DNA from: Alcaligenaceae bacterium SAGV5
GTDB taxonomy: Bacteria; Pseudomonadota; Gammaproteobacteria; Burkholderiales; Burkholderiaceae_B
DNA: 64,000 nucleotides
Assembly (NCBI GenBank): GCA_009360345.1
Contig: SPDP01000001.1
Coordinates: forward strand, 868,001-932,000
Direction of reading: 5' to 3'
How positions within the stretch are numbered: the first letter of the stretch is position 1; each line of letters starts with the position of its first letter. Both the position numbers and the translations under genes were made by a program. The notes under the pieces were generated by a model. It worked only from the letters and a program-made list of their open reading frames with translations. It searched no databases and was not told the origin of the DNA. Below are positions 63,527 to 64,000 of the stretch, piece after piece.

Positions 63527-63559
63527 AAGATATGTCGTAAGATATGTTTTTAGATATTC
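63527..63559 (+). promoter_or_regulatory. Triple 12-bp direct repeat upstream of padR
   Basis: AAGATATGT at 63527-63535 and 63539-63547, and TAGATATTC at 63551-63559, start exactly 12 bp apart. It also contains a near-palindrome around TCTTAAGATA. It ends 30 bp before the padR ATG and is a likely autoregulatory operator. Confidence 0.6.
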
Positions 63560-63588
63560 CATGGCCTGGAACAGGCCGGAGGGCAGCC

Positions 63589-64000
63589 ATGCAACGCCAT
63601 GACATTTCACCGGGTGGACGCGGCCTGGGCCTGCGCCCGGGGCGCAGGCTCGCCGCCGAGGACCTGCAGCTCATCCTGCTGGCGTTGCTGGAGGAAGAGC
63701 CGCGCCACGGCTATGAACTGATCAAGCAATTGTCCGAGCGCTCGTCGGGGTTCTACAGCCCCAGTTCGGGCATGGTGTATCCCGCGCTGGCCTACCTGGA
63801 AGACGTGGGCCATGCCGTGGTCACCGTGGAAGGCACCAAGAAACGCTATCGGTTGACCGACGAAGGCAGCGCCTGCCTGGCGCGCCATCGCGGCCAGGCC
63901 GAACGCATCCTGGCCGACCTGGCCAAGGTGGGGGCGCGGATGGCCCAGGTGCGCCGGGTGTTCGACGGCGAGGACGGCCTGGACACCATCGCGCCGGGCA
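63589..64000 (+). CDS. PadR-family transcriptional regulator (cut by window end)
   Basis: At least 137 residues are visible. The winged helix is LILLALLEEEPRHGYELIKQLSERSSGFYSPSSGMVYPALAYLEDVGHAV, then KKRYRLTDEGSACL, the PadR signature. GGAGGGCAGCC precedes the ATG at 63589. The C-terminal part and stop lie outside the window. Three repeats upstream suggest autoregulation. Achromobacter/Bordetella-type PadR genes of this form often neighbour siderophore-interacting or multidrug genes; the partner cannot be seen. Confidence 0.88.
   Translation, partial: MQRHDISPGGRGLGLRPGRRLAAEDLQLILLALLEEEPRHGYELIKQLSERSSGFYSPSSGMVYPALAYLEDVGHAVVTVEGTKKRYRLTDEGSACLARHRGQAERILADLAKVGARMAQVRRVFDGEDGLDTIAPG

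Overview
The window is about 64 kb of high-GC DNA that reads like the core chromosome of a betaproteobacterium of the Alcaligenaceae (Bordetella/Achromobacter group). That placement is an inference from gene content: four Bug-type periplasmic solute receptors, a complete phaC-phaB-phaR set, bamD divergent from rluD, the infC-rpmI-rplT-pheS-pheT-ihfA-merR string, and a recurrent GC-rich intergenic hairpin element. No database search was possible; all names rest on motifs, length and gene order.

Layout. 0-3.4 kb: the end of prpB, then prpC and prpD (2-methylcitrate cycle) and a CAU-anticodon tRNA with a terminator. 3.4-10.2 kb: two orphan small genes, an EAL/degenerate-GGDEF membrane protein, a DUF1028-Bug-GntR operon with a strong palindromic operator, a decayed tctA fragment and a panE-like reductase. 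10.2-10.5 kb: a scar joining a lipoprotein signal peptide to a response-regulator fragment. 10.5-18.3 kb: bamD, rluD, pgeF, the PHA genes and rimO. 18.3-18.6 kb: an imperfect tandem repeat. 18.6-22.9 kb: a LysR gene divergent from an SMP-30/Bug/dimeric-barrel operon, and a TetR gene. 22.9-28.9 kb: serB, mfd, ispD, ispF and tRNA-Val. 29-37.7 kb: an accessory metabolic block (LysR, Bug, RidA-like, IorAB molybdenum hydroxylase, class II aldolase, Bug, and an HTH/citrate-synthase fusion). 37.7-45.9 kb: the thrS to merR translation/IHF cluster. 45.9-49.5 kb: an E1 2-oxoacid dehydrogenase with a divergent Lrp regulator, and tRNA-Pro. 49.8-54.5 kb: the prkA-yeaH-spoVR stress operon. 54.5-58.2 kb: NIPSNAP, fabA, a sterol-desaturase-like hydroxylase, a deacetylase-like protein and a YncE-like propeller. 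58.4-61.6 kb: a broken branched-chain-type binding protein, a Rieske oxygenase and its TetR regulator. 61.6-64 kb: a structured leader, a small ACT-like protein, MgtC, a stand-alone ATP synthase epsilon-like gene and a PadR gene cut by the window end.

How the parts fit. The prp genes consume propionyl-CoA, which the E1 enzyme could supply if it acts on 2-oxobutyrate as the MdeB family does. The Bug receptors sit beside metabolic enzymes and one-component regulators, the usual arrangement for uptake of organic acids, but no intact TctA/TctB membrane partner lies in the window; only a tctA stump does.

No clear new multi-gene system was found. The items most worth checking are the HTH/citrate-synthase protein that has lost catalytic residues, the leaders ahead of mgtC and thrS, the recurring intra-operon hairpin element, the isolated epsilon subunit, the tandem repeat with DnaA-box-like cores, and three gene fossils (tctA, response regulator/lipoprotein, livJ-like).
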